Shown: in pieces, positions 23,270 to 32,201 of the stretch
How positions within the stretch are numbered: position 1 is the first letter of the stretch
Layout of the letters: each line of letters opens with the position of its first letter
NCBI GenBank assembly: GCA_002415485.1
Contig: DHYU01000080.1
Location: 57,737-121,736 of the forward strand
Length of the DNA stretch: 64,000 nt
From: Proteobacteria bacterium UBA5122
GTDB taxonomy: Bacteria; Pseudomonadota; Gammaproteobacteria; Tenderiales; Tenderiaceae
Reading direction: 5' to 3'
The notes under the pieces: generated by a model
Told to the model about the DNA's origin: nothing
The model's database searches: none
Seen by the model: only the letters and a program-made list of their open reading frames with translations
Position numbers and translations under genes: made by a program

Positions 23270-25982
23270 CGTTCACGCCTCCGATCGTATTTCAGACATA
23301 CGCAATACCAAGCATAACTTCTCTGCGACGGTGGTTCCGGCGTTGCCGGACGGTGCTGCTCGTGATGTGTTTGCCGTTAACGAATCACAGATTTGTGCCT
23401 TTTGTCATACGCCTCATGCGGCGACACAGGCGCCAACAGCGCCGATCTGGAACCGTCGTTTGGATGGTCAGACCTATACCCCTTATACCTCGACCTCGAT
23501 GGATGCCATCGACATCGGTCAACCCAACACCAAGTCCAAATTGTGTTTGTCATGTCATGATGGCACGTTGGCGATTGGATCGGTCAATGTATTGAATCGA
23601 CAGGAATCGCCCACAGTGCTGATGACAGGGGTACGCGCTGATGGATCAATGCCTCCTGGTGCGGGAGAGAGAACAGGCTTTACTCGCCTTTTGGGGACTG
23701 ACCTGAGTAATGACCATCCGATCTCGTTTACATACGATGCAGCGCAGGCAATGCGCGATGGTGAGCTGCGTTATCCCAATCAAGAATCCTTTCTTGGAGA
23801 GCGCTCTCCAGGCACACGACCACTGTTGCCACTTGAAAATAATCAAATGGAATGCGTGACCTGTCACGATCCACATATCCGTGGCAATGATGGCGAGAAC
23901 GTAAAGTTTTTACGTGTGAATCGTTTTCAACAGGCAGCTCCCGTAGAAGGGCGCTTTGATCAGGCCAATGATGTTATTTGTATGGCCTGTCACGAGAAGG
24001 CTGGCTGGGCCTTGTCTGCTCACGCCAATCCCTCTGTTGCCAATGAGGTGTATACCGATGCCGCCGCGGATTTGCGTGAGTTTCCACGCAATACCCAGGT
24101 TTGGCAGGCCGCATGTTTTAACTGCCATGACCCTCATACGGTTCAAGGCTCACGTCGTCTGCTGCGTGAAGGGACGGATGATGCAGGTTTGATCCATGCC
24201 AGTGGTTTGCGTGTAAAGCAAGGTGGAGAGCCTGCGATCGAAGAAACCTGTTACGCCTGCCATTCGGCGGATGGCGGGGTGTTGCAGGGACAAGGATCCG
24301 CTAATTTCCAAGTGCCTGACGTAAAAACAGACTTTACGACCATGCGTATTCATATGCCGATCTCCAGCAGAGATCAGCCTGCTGGAGAAGAGCGGCACTC
24401 AATTGGAACGGCCACTCAGTTTCCGCAAAATGGCCAAGACTTCATGGAATCGCAAGAGCTTTTGGGGAAAGGTAATCTAGAAAATCGGCATGCAGAATGT
24501 ACGGACTGCCATAATCCGCATCGAGTGACCCAAAATCGTCTCTTTAATGCCGATCCGACCATTGGTGATGGGCAGGGTACGCACAATCATGGCGGGGGCA
24601 GTGGCGATATTGCGCATAACCCGGCGACCGTGGGGGCCGATGGCGATTTCATTCCGGCCGGCGTGCACAACAATCTTGCGTCAGGGGTGCTCCGTGGTAC
24701 CTGGGGGGTTGAGCCTGTGTATGCGAGCACGGTATTTACGGCGCAGCCGGTGGCGTTTGAGGTAAAACGGGGTGATCCTGGTATAGGTGGTGGTACAGAT
24801 GTGACGGAACCATATGTGACGCGCGAGTACCAAGTGTGTATGAAATGTCACTCTAATTACGGTTACGACACGCCACCACCGTTAGGGACGAACCACTCAG
24901 GGGGGACGCCTCCTGGGACCAATAGCCTGTTTGTCTACACAAATCAGGGGGCGGAGTATCAGTCGCCGAGTGATCATAAGGGAGAGTTTAGAAACTCTGC
25001 ACCGGCCACGCCGACCGGCGCATATGCAGGTATTGTCGGTGAGTGTGCTGAGGTCAATACAGGTTTCCTCAATAAGACGAGTGATGGTGCCTATGTCGGC
25101 AGTAAGTCAGACCCGCAGCGACACCCACCGGCTGGATACTTGGATCCACAGAATAACTGCGTTAACTACGTGACGGAAAACCATCGATCCTGGCATCCGG
25201 TGATCAAGTCGACTGGCCGCACCCCTTCGGTGCGTGGTGAGGTCGTGGATCTGGACCCGAATGATTGGTTGCCGCCGTTTAATGCTGGAGTCGGTGTACA
25301 GACCATGTATTGTACCGACTGCCACGGGTCGGATACTCCCAATAGAACGGTCGTGCCTCATGGTGGAGATCAGGGCATGGTATGGGGGCCGCATGGCTCC
25401 GATCATAACTTCTTGTTGAAGGGGCAGTGGGACGAAAATACAGGCACCAATCAATCTGATGCACTGTGCTTTAAGTGTCACGATTACAACTTCTATGGCA
25501 AAAACTTTGGTGCTGCCAATACCGGCGGGATTCAGACTCAGACATCCGGCTTTAGTCGTCAATTGGGTGGGCCGGGGGCATGTTTGTTGGTGCCAGATCA
25601 AAACTTGCATACAGGCCATGCCAACCGGAATGGTGGTAACGGCGTACAGAATTTTCGCTGTAATTTCTGCCATATTGCGATCCCGCATGGCTGGAAGAAT
25701 AAAAACTTCCTGGCCAATCTGAATGACATCGGTCCGGAGATACCGGGAGTGTTGACAGGCGGCAATCAGGTGCGAAACAAGACGAATGTGCGTTATTACC
25801 GCGGCCCATACTACAACGGTACGGTACTGAAGGTGGTCAACTTCAAGCGTTCGGGGGCTTGGGAGCATTTCAGTTGTGGCTCTGCCGGGACACCAGGGAA
25901 TGGTCAGGTCGGCGGGAATGGTAATCAGGCCTGGATGACCCATATCGGCGCCGAGAGCGAGAGCTGCGCTAACATCCCATGA
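23208..25982 (+). CDS. Undecaheme c-type cytochrome, 924 residues
   Basis: The largest cytochrome of the cluster, with eleven CXXCH motifs at residues 63, 113, 216, 258, 303, 348, 431, 544, 702, 754 and 818. Four continue into CHxPH (first, third, fifth and seventh). A cleavable signal peptide (VLWVLSALLAANVHA) without lipobox indicates export. The first 230 residues are paralogous to the tetraheme protein at 13745. Long heme-poor insertions between motifs 7-8 and 8-9 (more than 110 and 150 residues) contain Gly/Asn/His-rich loops and two or more extra cysteines. Candidate extracellular or barrel-inserted electron conduit. Start at ATG 23208 inside the NHL gene; stop overlaps the ResB-like gene by 4 bp. 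Confidence 0.92.
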   Translation: MSQKRIGAKVLWVLSALLAANVHASDRISDIRNTKHNFSATVVPALPDGAARDVFAVNESQICAFCHTPHAATQAPTAPIWNRRLDGQTYTPYTSTSMDAIDIGQPNTKSKLCLSCHDGTLAIGSVNVLNRQESPTVLMTGVRADGSMPPGAGERTGFTRLLGTDLSNDHPISFTYDAAQAMRDGELRYPNQESFLGERSPGTRPLLPLENNQMECVTCHDPHIRGNDGENVKFLRVNRFQQAAPVEGRFDQANDVICMACHEKAGWALSAHANPSVANEVYTDAAADLREFPRNTQVWQAACFNCHDPHTVQGSRRLLREGTDDAGLIHASGLRVKQGGEPAIEETCYACHSADGGVLQGQGSANFQVPDVKTDFTTMRIHMPISSRDQPAGEERHSIGTATQFPQNGQDFMESQELLGKGNLENRHAECTDCHNPHRVTQNRLFNADPTIGDGQGTHNHGGGSGDIAHNPATVGADGDFIPAGVHNNLASGVLRGTWGVEPVYASTVFTAQPVAFEVKRGDPGIGGGTDVTEPYVTREYQVCMKCHSNYGYDTPPPLGTNHSGGTPPGTNSLFVYTNQGAEYQSPSDHKGEFRNSAPATPTGAYAGIVGECAEVNTGFLNKTSDGAYVGSKSDPQRHPPAGYLDPQNNCVNYVTENHRSWHPVIKSTGRTPSVRGEVVDLDPNDWLPPFNAGVGVQTMYCTDCHGSDTPNRTVVPHGGDQGMVWGPHGSDHNFLLKGQWDENTGTNQSDALCFKCHDYNFYGKNFGAANTGGIQTQTSGFSRQLGGPGACLLVPDQNLHTGHANRNGGNGVQNFRCNFCHIAIPHGWKNKNFLANLNDIGPEIPGVLTGGNQVRNKTNVRYYRGPYYNGTVLKVVNFKRSGAWEHFSCGSAGTPGNGQVGGNGNQAWMTHIGAESESCANIP

Positions 25983-27046
25983 GGTGGCTGAGACGCCTGG
26001 CCTCCACCCGTTTGACCTTGGTGGGGATGGTGCTGCTAGCCATCGGCGCTGGGCTCAGTTATGACAACCCTGAGCACATGCCGGTGTGGGTGCTGGCCAC
26101 GCCGATGGCCTTGCTGGCACTCAATCTCAGCGCCGCTATCGTAGTTTATCCTGCTATTTACCGGAATCCGGGGTTGCTGGTGTTCCATCTGGGGCTGCTG
26201 GGGATCTGTGTGTTGGCAGCTATTGGTCGGCTTACTCATTATGAGGCCCATGTTGAGATGAGCAAGGGCCAGATATTTGCAACTGAGGCGGCAAACGATG
26301 TCCGGCATGGCCCTTTGCATATGGGTGATCTGGATTCTGTTCGTTTTGTGCAGGGGCCATGGACGGTGGACTACACTTCGCGTCTGACGCGTGGGCCGAC
26401 ACGCAGCCATGTCCTGGTGCCTGATGAGCAAGAGGGCTGGCAGGAGATTATTGTCGGTGACGACACACCGATGATCCTCGAAGGTTTTCGCTTCTATACC
26501 ACCTTCAATAAGGGGTTTGCTGCGGTCCTGACCTGGATTCCGGATGAAGGCGAGGCCGTGACGGGCACCATTCATATGCCCTCTTTTCCATTGTTTGACT
26601 ACAAACAATCCAATAGTTGGCAGCCGCCAGGCGGTCAGGAGATCAAGTTCTGGCTGCGCTTACAGACAGCATATGACATTGATGGCAGTTGGACCCTTGA
26701 TGGTAAGACCTCGAGTGCCAAATTGGTTGTCAACACGGGAGAGGAGCGACATGAACTTGATCCCGGTCAGGCGGTCCCTATGGAGGGTGGTCAGCTGCGT
26801 TTCGATGAGCTGACGACATGGATGGGATATCGTATTTTTTATGATCCGACACTCTTCGGCCTGTTTATTTCGTCTATGTTGTCGGTGCTAGGGCTGTGTC
26901 TGCACTACTGGCGCAAGTTTGCGCATAAGCCGTTGGCAACCGAGGTATTGTACGGTCGTGACAACGTGTCAGCACCTGGAGTTACACACAAGACCGACGC
27001 GGATGCGCCGGTTCAAGCGAATCAACGAAACACGGTACATTTATGA
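25979..27046 (+). CDS. ResB-like cytochrome c maturation protein
   Basis: A 355-residue membrane protein resembling ResB/Ccs1 of cytochrome c biogenesis system II: three N-terminal membrane segments (about residues 12-30, 37-57 and 64-84), a large periplasmic domain (about 90-290) and a last membrane helix (FGLFISSMLSVLGLCLHYWR) before a cytoplasmic tail. The periplasmic domain has the WMGYRIFYDPTLFG motif seen before the last helix of ResB. It is coupled by 4-bp overlaps to the 11-heme gene upstream and the CcsA-like gene downstream. It likely delivers heme to apocytochromes of this cluster. Shorter than canonical ResB. Confidence 0.85.
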   Translation: MRWLRRLASTRLTLVGMVLLAIGAGLSYDNPEHMPVWVLATPMALLALNLSAAIVVYPAIYRNPGLLVFHLGLLGICVLAAIGRLTHYEAHVEMSKGQIFATEAANDVRHGPLHMGDLDSVRFVQGPWTVDYTSRLTRGPTRSHVLVPDEQEGWQEIIVGDDTPMILEGFRFYTTFNKGFAAVLTWIPDEGEAVTGTIHMPSFPLFDYKQSNSWQPPGGQEIKFWLRLQTAYDIDGSWTLDGKTSSAKLVVNTGEERHELDPGQAVPMEGGQLRFDELTTWMGYRIFYDPTLFGLFISSMLSVLGLCLHYWRKFAHKPLATEVLYGRDNVSAPGVTHKTDADAPVQANQRNTVHL

Positions 27047-27894
27047 GCGTAACTGATTTTCCTGAGCTGCCTTGGATGTGGGCGGGGCTGGCCGCCTATA
27101 TGGGGGCGACAGTCATGGCCTTTCGCGGCGTGATAACGATGGAAAATATTGGTGCCTTGTCGGCGCCGAGTCGTATAAACCAACAGGTAGTGCTTGCCTG
27201 CATAGTCATTGGGATAGTGTTGCTGACAATATCTCTGGGGGTGCGCTGGGACCGGCTTGGTCATGGTCCGTTTGTAAATCTATTCGAATTATTGATCAGC
27301 CAATTGTGGAGTCTGGGCCTGATCTACGCACTGGTCTACTGGCGGGTGCCTGCGTTGCGCGCCAGCGCCGTGGTTGTGATGCCGCTCATTTGGATACTCG
27401 GTACTTGGGTTTTATTTATCGAGCCTGCGGACAGCCGTTTTCCGCCGACCTATTCCAATAATTGGTTGTGGGCACACGTGGGCTTCGGTAAGGTCTTTTT
27501 AACCTTCTGTTTGGTCGCGGCGGGGCTGGCGGGCATTATCCTCTTGCGCTCGTTGCCGTTGGCTCGTGACTGGTTTCGTGGCATGAGCACCGAGTTGCTC
27601 GATCAGATGGCCTGGCGTTTTATGATCCTGGTGCTGGTGTTCGATAGTCTGATGTTGATCGCCGGTGCGGTGTGGGCACAGGATGCATGGGGCCGTTATT
27701 GGGCCTGGGATGCACTGGAGACCTCTTCGTTTATGACCTGGTTGTCGATCGGTGCCGCGATCCATGTCCGCATGACTTATAAGCTTGACCCGCGGATCGG
27801 CGCACTGACTATCCTCGCTATTTTTGGCCTTGCCTTTGTGACCTATTTTGGCGCGCCTTTCTACAGTCAGGCGGCACACAAAGGGGTGATTTAG
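27043..27894 (+). CDS. CcsA/ResC-like heme export and ligation protein
   Basis: A 283-residue polytopic protein with about eight membrane helices. It holds the tryptophan-rich heme-handling signature WGRYWAWDALETSSFMTWL near residue 225, plus His residues in LWAHVGFGKVFL and AIHVRMTYK that fit the conserved histidines of the CcsA/CcmC/CcmF superfamily. With the ResB-like partner it makes a complete minimal system II synthetase. The next gene starts directly after its stop. Confidence 0.9.
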   Translation: MSVTDFPELPWMWAGLAAYMGATVMAFRGVITMENIGALSAPSRINQQVVLACIVIGIVLLTISLGVRWDRLGHGPFVNLFELLISQLWSLGLIYALVYWRVPALRASAVVVMPLIWILGTWVLFIEPADSRFPPTYSNNWLWAHVGFGKVFLTFCLVAAGLAGIILLRSLPLARDWFRGMSTELLDQMAWRFMILVLVFDSLMLIAGAVWAQDAWGRYWAWDALETSSFMTWLSIGAAIHVRMTYKLDPRIGALTILAIFGLAFVTYFGAPFYSQAAHKGVI

Positions 27895-28578
27895 ATGTCG
27901 ATGAGTCGTGTCGATGTCGTAGCGCTGTTTATGTTGGTACTGCTGTTGGGAATATTGGCCGGTTACAGCAGTCGTCCACAATTTGCATTTCAAGCACCGC
28001 CAATACCTGCCCCATCGTCCGCCCGCTTTGCCGATGCGGCACAAGACCCTGCTGCACATGCCCGTCAGTACCGTGAGGCTGAACTACAGGAACGGTTTGA
28101 CCAAGCCGTCGCGATGTTGCATGCAAAACAATATGATTTTGCGATCAAGGCGCTGCATCGGGTAATTGAGCTGGCGCCAGGAATGGCCGAGGCCTATGTC
28201 AACATGGGCTATGCCCTGATCGGTCAGGAAAACTGGAAGGCGGCGCAGGATTTCTTTAATACCGCAATCGATATGCAGCCCTTCCAAGCCAATGCCTATT
28301 GGGGTTTGGCGGTGGCCTTGGAACAACAGGGCGATATCGAAGGTGCACTGGGGGCGATGCGCACCTTTATTCACTTATCTCCACCGAATGATCCGTTCCT
28401 GCGTAAGGCACGTTCCGCATTATGGGAATGGGAGAGTTCACTCCAGCGTGGACCCTTGCGTGAAGAAGAACAGGAATGGATTGACCGTCGTTCGCGTGAA
28501 TGGGAAGAAAAAGATGGTCCCGAGGCAGATGCGCCGGCAACCGACTCCATTCCGATCAATGTCGGCTCGCCGCATTAA
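27895..28578 (+). CDS. Membrane-anchored TPR protein
   Basis: A 227-residue protein with one N-terminal membrane anchor (VVALFMLVLLLGILAGY) and about three tetratricopeptide repeats at residues 65-175 (YDFAIKALHRVIELAPGMAE, AQDFFNTAIDMQPFQANAYW, and one more). The C-terminal tail is highly charged. The layout resembles the TPR part of CcmH/CcmI/NrfG, which holds apocytochromes for heme ligation. It immediately follows the CcsA-like gene (0 bp gap), so it is probably a maturation accessory. It is the last cluster gene; its 3' end overlaps the convergent gene by 4 bp. Confidence 0.85.
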   Translation: MSMSRVDVVALFMLVLLLGILAGYSSRPQFAFQAPPIPAPSSARFADAAQDPAAHARQYREAELQERFDQAVAMLHAKQYDFAIKALHRVIELAPGMAEAYVNMGYALIGQENWKAAQDFFNTAIDMQPFQANAYWGLAVALEQQGDIEGALGAMRTFIHLSPPNDPFLRKARSALWEWESSLQRGPLREEEQEWIDRRSREWEEKDGPEADAPATDSIPINVGSPH

Positions 28579-29000
28579 AGACAGACCAGCGTCGTATTGC
28601 TCTTGGTTTTCCAGTGACGCTGTGGTTGTTGTAAGCGACACATCGGTGCAGGCGCCATTGTCTCATTGAGATGACTGACCGCCAGCGCCAATGCATTACG
28701 CGCAATTCTGGCGGCACCAAAGTGATAATAGTTTTTGGTGCATTCGATCGGTGAGTGCAGATCGGCACGCCGCCCGATATGAAAATCGACCCAGGCCACC
28801 AAGGGCATGTTGTTGTGACGATTGATGCATACCCAGGAATCGTGATCGATAATGATGTCGACCTGTTCCAATTCGAGGATGGGGATGCGCAGTGTATTAT
28901 TGGTTTTAAGCAGCGCACGTCGAATGGTGTTGAAGTATGTCGCATCGACATAGGTCGTAATGGAAGAATACGTGGGTAAACCGATCAACCGTCCCATCAT
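28575..29000 (-). CDS. Conserved-looking hypothetical protein
   Basis: A 141-residue soluble protein of no family I recognise. It begins MMGRLIGLPTYSSITTYVDA and contains WVCINRHNNMPLVAWVDFHI and an ILELEQVDIIID stretch, all beta-strand-like; no signal peptide or membrane segment. AAGGAG 8 bp before ATG 29000 supports the start; GTG at 29009 is the longer option. Convergent with the TPR gene. Confidence 0.6.
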   Translation of the reverse strand: MMGRLIGLPTYSSITTYVDATYFNTIRRALLKTNNTLRIPILELEQVDIIIDHDSWVCINRHNNMPLVAWVDFHIGRRADLHSPIECTKNYYHFGAARIARNALALAVSHLNETMAPAPMCRLQQPQRHWKTKSNTTLVCL

Positions 29001-29034
29001 GACAGCCACTCCTTCTGATTGATTCTCCTTACCG

Positions 29035-29054
29035 GGCCGGTGTAAACACCGGCC
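29035..29054. other. Hairpin between the AsmA-family and hypothetical genes
   Basis: Perfect 8-bp stem GGCCGGTG / CACCGGCC with a TAAA loop. No U-tract on either strand, so its role (weak terminator or mRNA end) is unclear. Confidence 0.4.
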
Positions 29055-29106
29055 TTATCCATCTCAGCGGCTGTTGCGTATCGAAACTTGAGCGAACGGC
29101 TTTAAA

Positions 29107-31503
29107 TTATCGATTCAAAAAATTGCGTAACTTTTCCTCAGCTTGCTCTTTGAGTTGTTGTTCGGCCTCTTGTTTTTTCTGCTCGGCCTCCTGTTTTAAA
29201 CGCTGTTTCTCTGCTTCGGCCCTGGCGCGGAGTTCTGCTTCCTTTTGCGCTGCCAGCTGGCGGAGGCGTTCTTTTTCGGCAGCGGCCTCGGCCTGCAGTT
29301 TGGCCTTCAGCTCGGCCTTGGTTTTATCGAGCACGTCTTTCGCACGTTGTTTGAGAATCTCATCCCATTGCAGATCGAACTTGGGCTCGGCGAAGGTGCC
29401 GCGGACATGCACCGGTATACTCAGGCCTTTGACTTCATCGATATTGACGCCGCCCTGGCCGGTAGCGCTTTTAATCAGCACGCCCGTGGCCAAATAATCG
29501 ATGGTTTGCGTGACCAGATTGACCTCACCCTTGCCGCTGATACGGACAAAGGGTGATTTAACCAATAGATCCTGATTATTGACGACGCCATTGCGTATTT
29601 TTATGCTGGCCTGCATTTCCGAGAATTCGGTTTGATTGGCGAACTCATCATTTGGCACGGTTTGTTTTTCGATCTTCGCCTTGGCCTTGCGAATCAGGAA
29701 CGGCAGGCTAAAGCCGCGGACGGCGCCACTGCTTAGTGCGAGTCGCGCATCACCATTGAGGCTGCTCAGTATCTGATCGGGTTCGAGTCCTTCGGCGGTG
29801 AGTTTAAAGGCAATGTCACCGATGCCGGAGATGCGCTCCTCTCCCATAAAGTCTTTTAACAGCGGTCCGGCGTGGATGTTTTGCAGTGATTCGTTGACGC
29901 TGACGCGAGCGACATCCTGGCGAACATCTAACTGCATGTCGCCGTTGTAACGACCTTGATAGAGCTGGGCCTTGAGGGGCGATAGCTTGATCAGACCGTC
30001 TTTGGCATGTAGCTGGGTGTCGATCTGTTGCACATGGAGTTTGGATATCGTCAGTTGTTGCAGGCTGAGACGGCCATCGATATCGAGTGCGCGCAAGGTG
30101 TCGAGCGGCAGACTGGTGGCGGCCGCTGCCCCGGCGCTGGCGGGTGTCGCAGCAACGGTCTCTGTTTGTTCAGTGGCGGGCGGCAGGTAGTCGTCGGCAT
30201 TGAGTTGGTCGATGGCGAGCTGATAACGCAGACGCGGTAGCGCGGCATCGGCTGGCATGGCGACATCGATGTGGCCGGTCAGGCGCGTTTGATCCAGCGT
30301 CAGCACGATGTCTTTCAGTGAGAGCTGTTGTGGCGTGCCCGCAACGCCCAGTGATAGTTGCGCCTGGGTCAGCGCCTTGGGGTTGGCGGTGATGGGCGCA
30401 TCGATGGCCAGCGCCTTAAACAGATCGCGTGGGTTAAAGGCGCTGGTTTGTAACTGGGCGCTGAGGTGTGGTTCGGTCAGGATGTCGCGCGCGCGAACAT
30501 CGCCCGTGAGCGTCAGCTGCAGGGCGCTCAGGCTGAGGGCCTGGATGTGGGCAGTGGCGGCCTTGAGGTCGCTGCTGATGTCGCTGGCGCTAAGGCTGAT
30601 GTCGGCCTTGCCGCCGGGCAGCGCGCTATGCTCAAGGCTGCTGCTGAGCTTGAAGTCGCGCAGTTGATATTGCTCGGCGGTCAGTGTGAGCAGGATGTTG
30701 CTGTTCAATTGCAGAGTGCCTTTGCTGGCAAACTCGGTGCTGTCGAAGTTGAGCGTGAGCCCGGTGTTGTTGAGTTGATGTGCCTGTTGTGGACCGAGGT
30801 CCGGCGTCAGCTGGGTCGTGAGTTGCAGGTGCGCGTTCAGTGCGGGCGCATTGCTGCTCATGGCCAGGCTGAGGCTGATGTCGATGGCGCGATCCAGCGC
30901 CAGCGGCCCGGTGTTCAGGTTCAGTTGGCTGATCTCGTAGTGGCTGTTGAGACCATGGTCACGGTAGGACAGTTGCGCGTTATTGACCTGCAGGCCGCCG
31001 ATGAAGAAACCCGCGAGCGCGGGGGATGCGCTGGCGGGCTGTGGTTGTGTGGCGGCGGGCTGGGCGGCAGGCGTCGCTGGTGATGGATCTGTGGCTGCCG
31101 GTGTGGTCAGGTCTTGCCAGTTGTTGTGGCCATCGGCGTTGACCTCAAGTGAGACGCGCAGGCCTTCAATGATGACGGCGCGCGCCTCAATTTCGCTCCT
31201 AAATAGCGGTAACAACGCGACCTTGACGTCGACACGCTCGACATGGGCGAATTCCTTGCTCTCAAAGCCTGCGGCGTTGCCGAGGCTGACCGCGCCGATC
31301 TCGGCACCAATCCACGGAAACAGCTTGAGATCGATATCGCCCTGGATCTCGAGATCGCGGCCGGTGGCGTCTTTGACGGCCTGGCTGATCTCGGGTTTAT
31401 AGTCGTTGAGATCAATGAACAATGGGAGGGCGATAATGAGGGCAACGAGTGTGGCGAAGGTTCCGCCGACGATCCAGCCAATCCGTTTACTGAGTGTAGA
31501 CAT
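29107..31503 (-). CDS. AsmA family protein
   Basis: A 798-residue envelope protein: one N-terminal membrane helix (IVGGTFATLVALIIALPLFI), an AsmA N-domain (LNDYKPEISQAVKDATGRDL), a long repetitive beta-rich body and the C-terminal AsmA region with VRGFSLPFLIRKAKAKIE and IDYLATGVLIKSATGQGG. AsmA-like proteins are thought to help phospholipid transport and outer membrane assembly. Unusual is the last 90 residues: an uninterrupted Lys/Glu/Ala/Gln coiled coil (RAKDVLDKTKAELKAKLQAE and beyond), longer than in E. coli AsmA. A Pro/Ala/Thr linker lies near residues 140-165. Confidence 0.88.
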   Translation of the reverse strand: MSTLSKRIGWIVGGTFATLVALIIALPLFIDLNDYKPEISQAVKDATGRDLEIQGDIDLKLFPWIGAEIGAVSLGNAAGFESKEFAHVERVDVKVALLPLFRSEIEARAVIIEGLRVSLEVNADGHNNWQDLTTPAATDPSPATPAAQPAATQPQPASASPALAGFFIGGLQVNNAQLSYRDHGLNSHYEISQLNLNTGPLALDRAIDISLSLAMSSNAPALNAHLQLTTQLTPDLGPQQAHQLNNTGLTLNFDSTEFASKGTLQLNSNILLTLTAEQYQLRDFKLSSSLEHSALPGGKADISLSASDISSDLKAATAHIQALSLSALQLTLTGDVRARDILTEPHLSAQLQTSAFNPRDLFKALAIDAPITANPKALTQAQLSLGVAGTPQQLSLKDIVLTLDQTRLTGHIDVAMPADAALPRLRYQLAIDQLNADDYLPPATEQTETVAATPASAGAAAATSLPLDTLRALDIDGRLSLQQLTISKLHVQQIDTQLHAKDGLIKLSPLKAQLYQGRYNGDMQLDVRQDVARVSVNESLQNIHAGPLLKDFMGEERISGIGDIAFKLTAEGLEPDQILSSLNGDARLALSSGAVRGFSLPFLIRKAKAKIEKQTVPNDEFANQTEFSEMQASIKIRNGVVNNQDLLVKSPFVRISGKGEVNLVTQTIDYLATGVLIKSATGQGGVNIDEVKGLSIPVHVRGTFAEPKFDLQWDEILKQRAKDVLDKTKAELKAKLQAEAAAEKERLRQLAAQKEAELRARAEAEKQRLKQEAEQKKQEAEQQLKEQAEEKLRNFLNR

Positions 31504-31634
31504 GCAGGTATCCGCTTGAGGTGAGTCTTAATATTCTAGTCTGCCGAGGTGAGTGCCGTCATCCTGGATGCGATGGGGTTTGTATGTCTCGGGTGTGTTA
31601 TTTTTGAACTTCTAGGATTGAGAGGGGATCGAAC

Positions 31635-32024
31635 ATGTCACAACAACGTCTCGATAAGGTGGGCATAAAATCGGATACGGGTGGGAGCTGTGGGGAACTG
31701 TCGGTCATGGTGTTGACCTCCGCAGAACGCCTGCAACGGAGTGCAGGGGCCTTGCTGTTATGCTGGTTGCTGGCGGGGATCACGCTGTTTATCCCAATTG
31801 CCCATTTTTTTCTGGTGCCCATGTTTTTGATCGCGGGGCCAGTGTTGTTTTTTATGCGTTACCGGGTGACCGAGCTGAAACAAGGTGTGGCAGGCCATTG
31901 CCCGGAATGCAGTCAGATGGTGACCTTTGAACTCGAGGCGACAGACAAACTGCCCAAGTGGACCTATTGCCCCAGCTGCAATAAGTCTGTGCATTTGGTT
32001 TATGATGCCGGTTCAGTCAAGTAG
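31635..32024 (+). CDS. Small membrane protein with C-terminal zinc ribbon
   Basis: A 129-residue protein with two membrane helices (about residues 38-57 and 60-73) and a C-terminal zinc ribbon with ligand pairs CPEC and CPSC (about residues 89-92 and 111-114). AGGGGATC upstream supports ATG 31635. Function unknown; the ribbon probably faces the cytoplasm. It heads a short run of small plus-strand genes. Confidence 0.7.
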   Translation: MSQQRLDKVGIKSDTGGSCGELSVMVLTSAERLQRSAGALLLCWLLAGITLFIPIAHFFLVPMFLIAGPVLFFMRYRVTELKQGVAGHCPECSQMVTFELEATDKLPKWTYCPSCNKSVHLVYDAGSVK

Positions 32025-32036
32025 AGAATTCGTATT

Positions 32037-32135
32037 ATGCGTTTGGTAATGGTGTTTTTGGTAATCGGCATGGTGGTTGTGGCCGGCGGTGCATCTATCT
32101 TGTTATTGTTGTTTATGTTGGGACTGGTGGGGTAG
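32037..32135 (+). CDS. Predicted 32-residue single-pass membrane peptide
   Basis: A short frame starting at ATG 32037, 12 bp after the zinc-ribbon gene. The product is almost wholly hydrophobic (VMVFLVIGMVVVAGG, then ILLLLFMLGLVG), one membrane helix with an Arg at position 2. The ribosome site is weak (AGAG). It may be a real small membrane protein or chance. Confidence 0.4.
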   Translation: MRLVMVFLVIGMVVVAGGASILLLLFMLGLVG

Positions 32136-32201
32136 TGCAGCACGCCGCCAGCGCCTCAATTGACCGTAGTTGTTTTGTCCCTAGGAATGGAGGATGTAAC
32201 G

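Noticed and set aside
25107..25943. A 278-codon open frame antisense to the 11-heme cytochrome
   Set aside because: Conflicts with three of the CXXCH motifs encoded on the plus strand; composition is that of a shadow frame.
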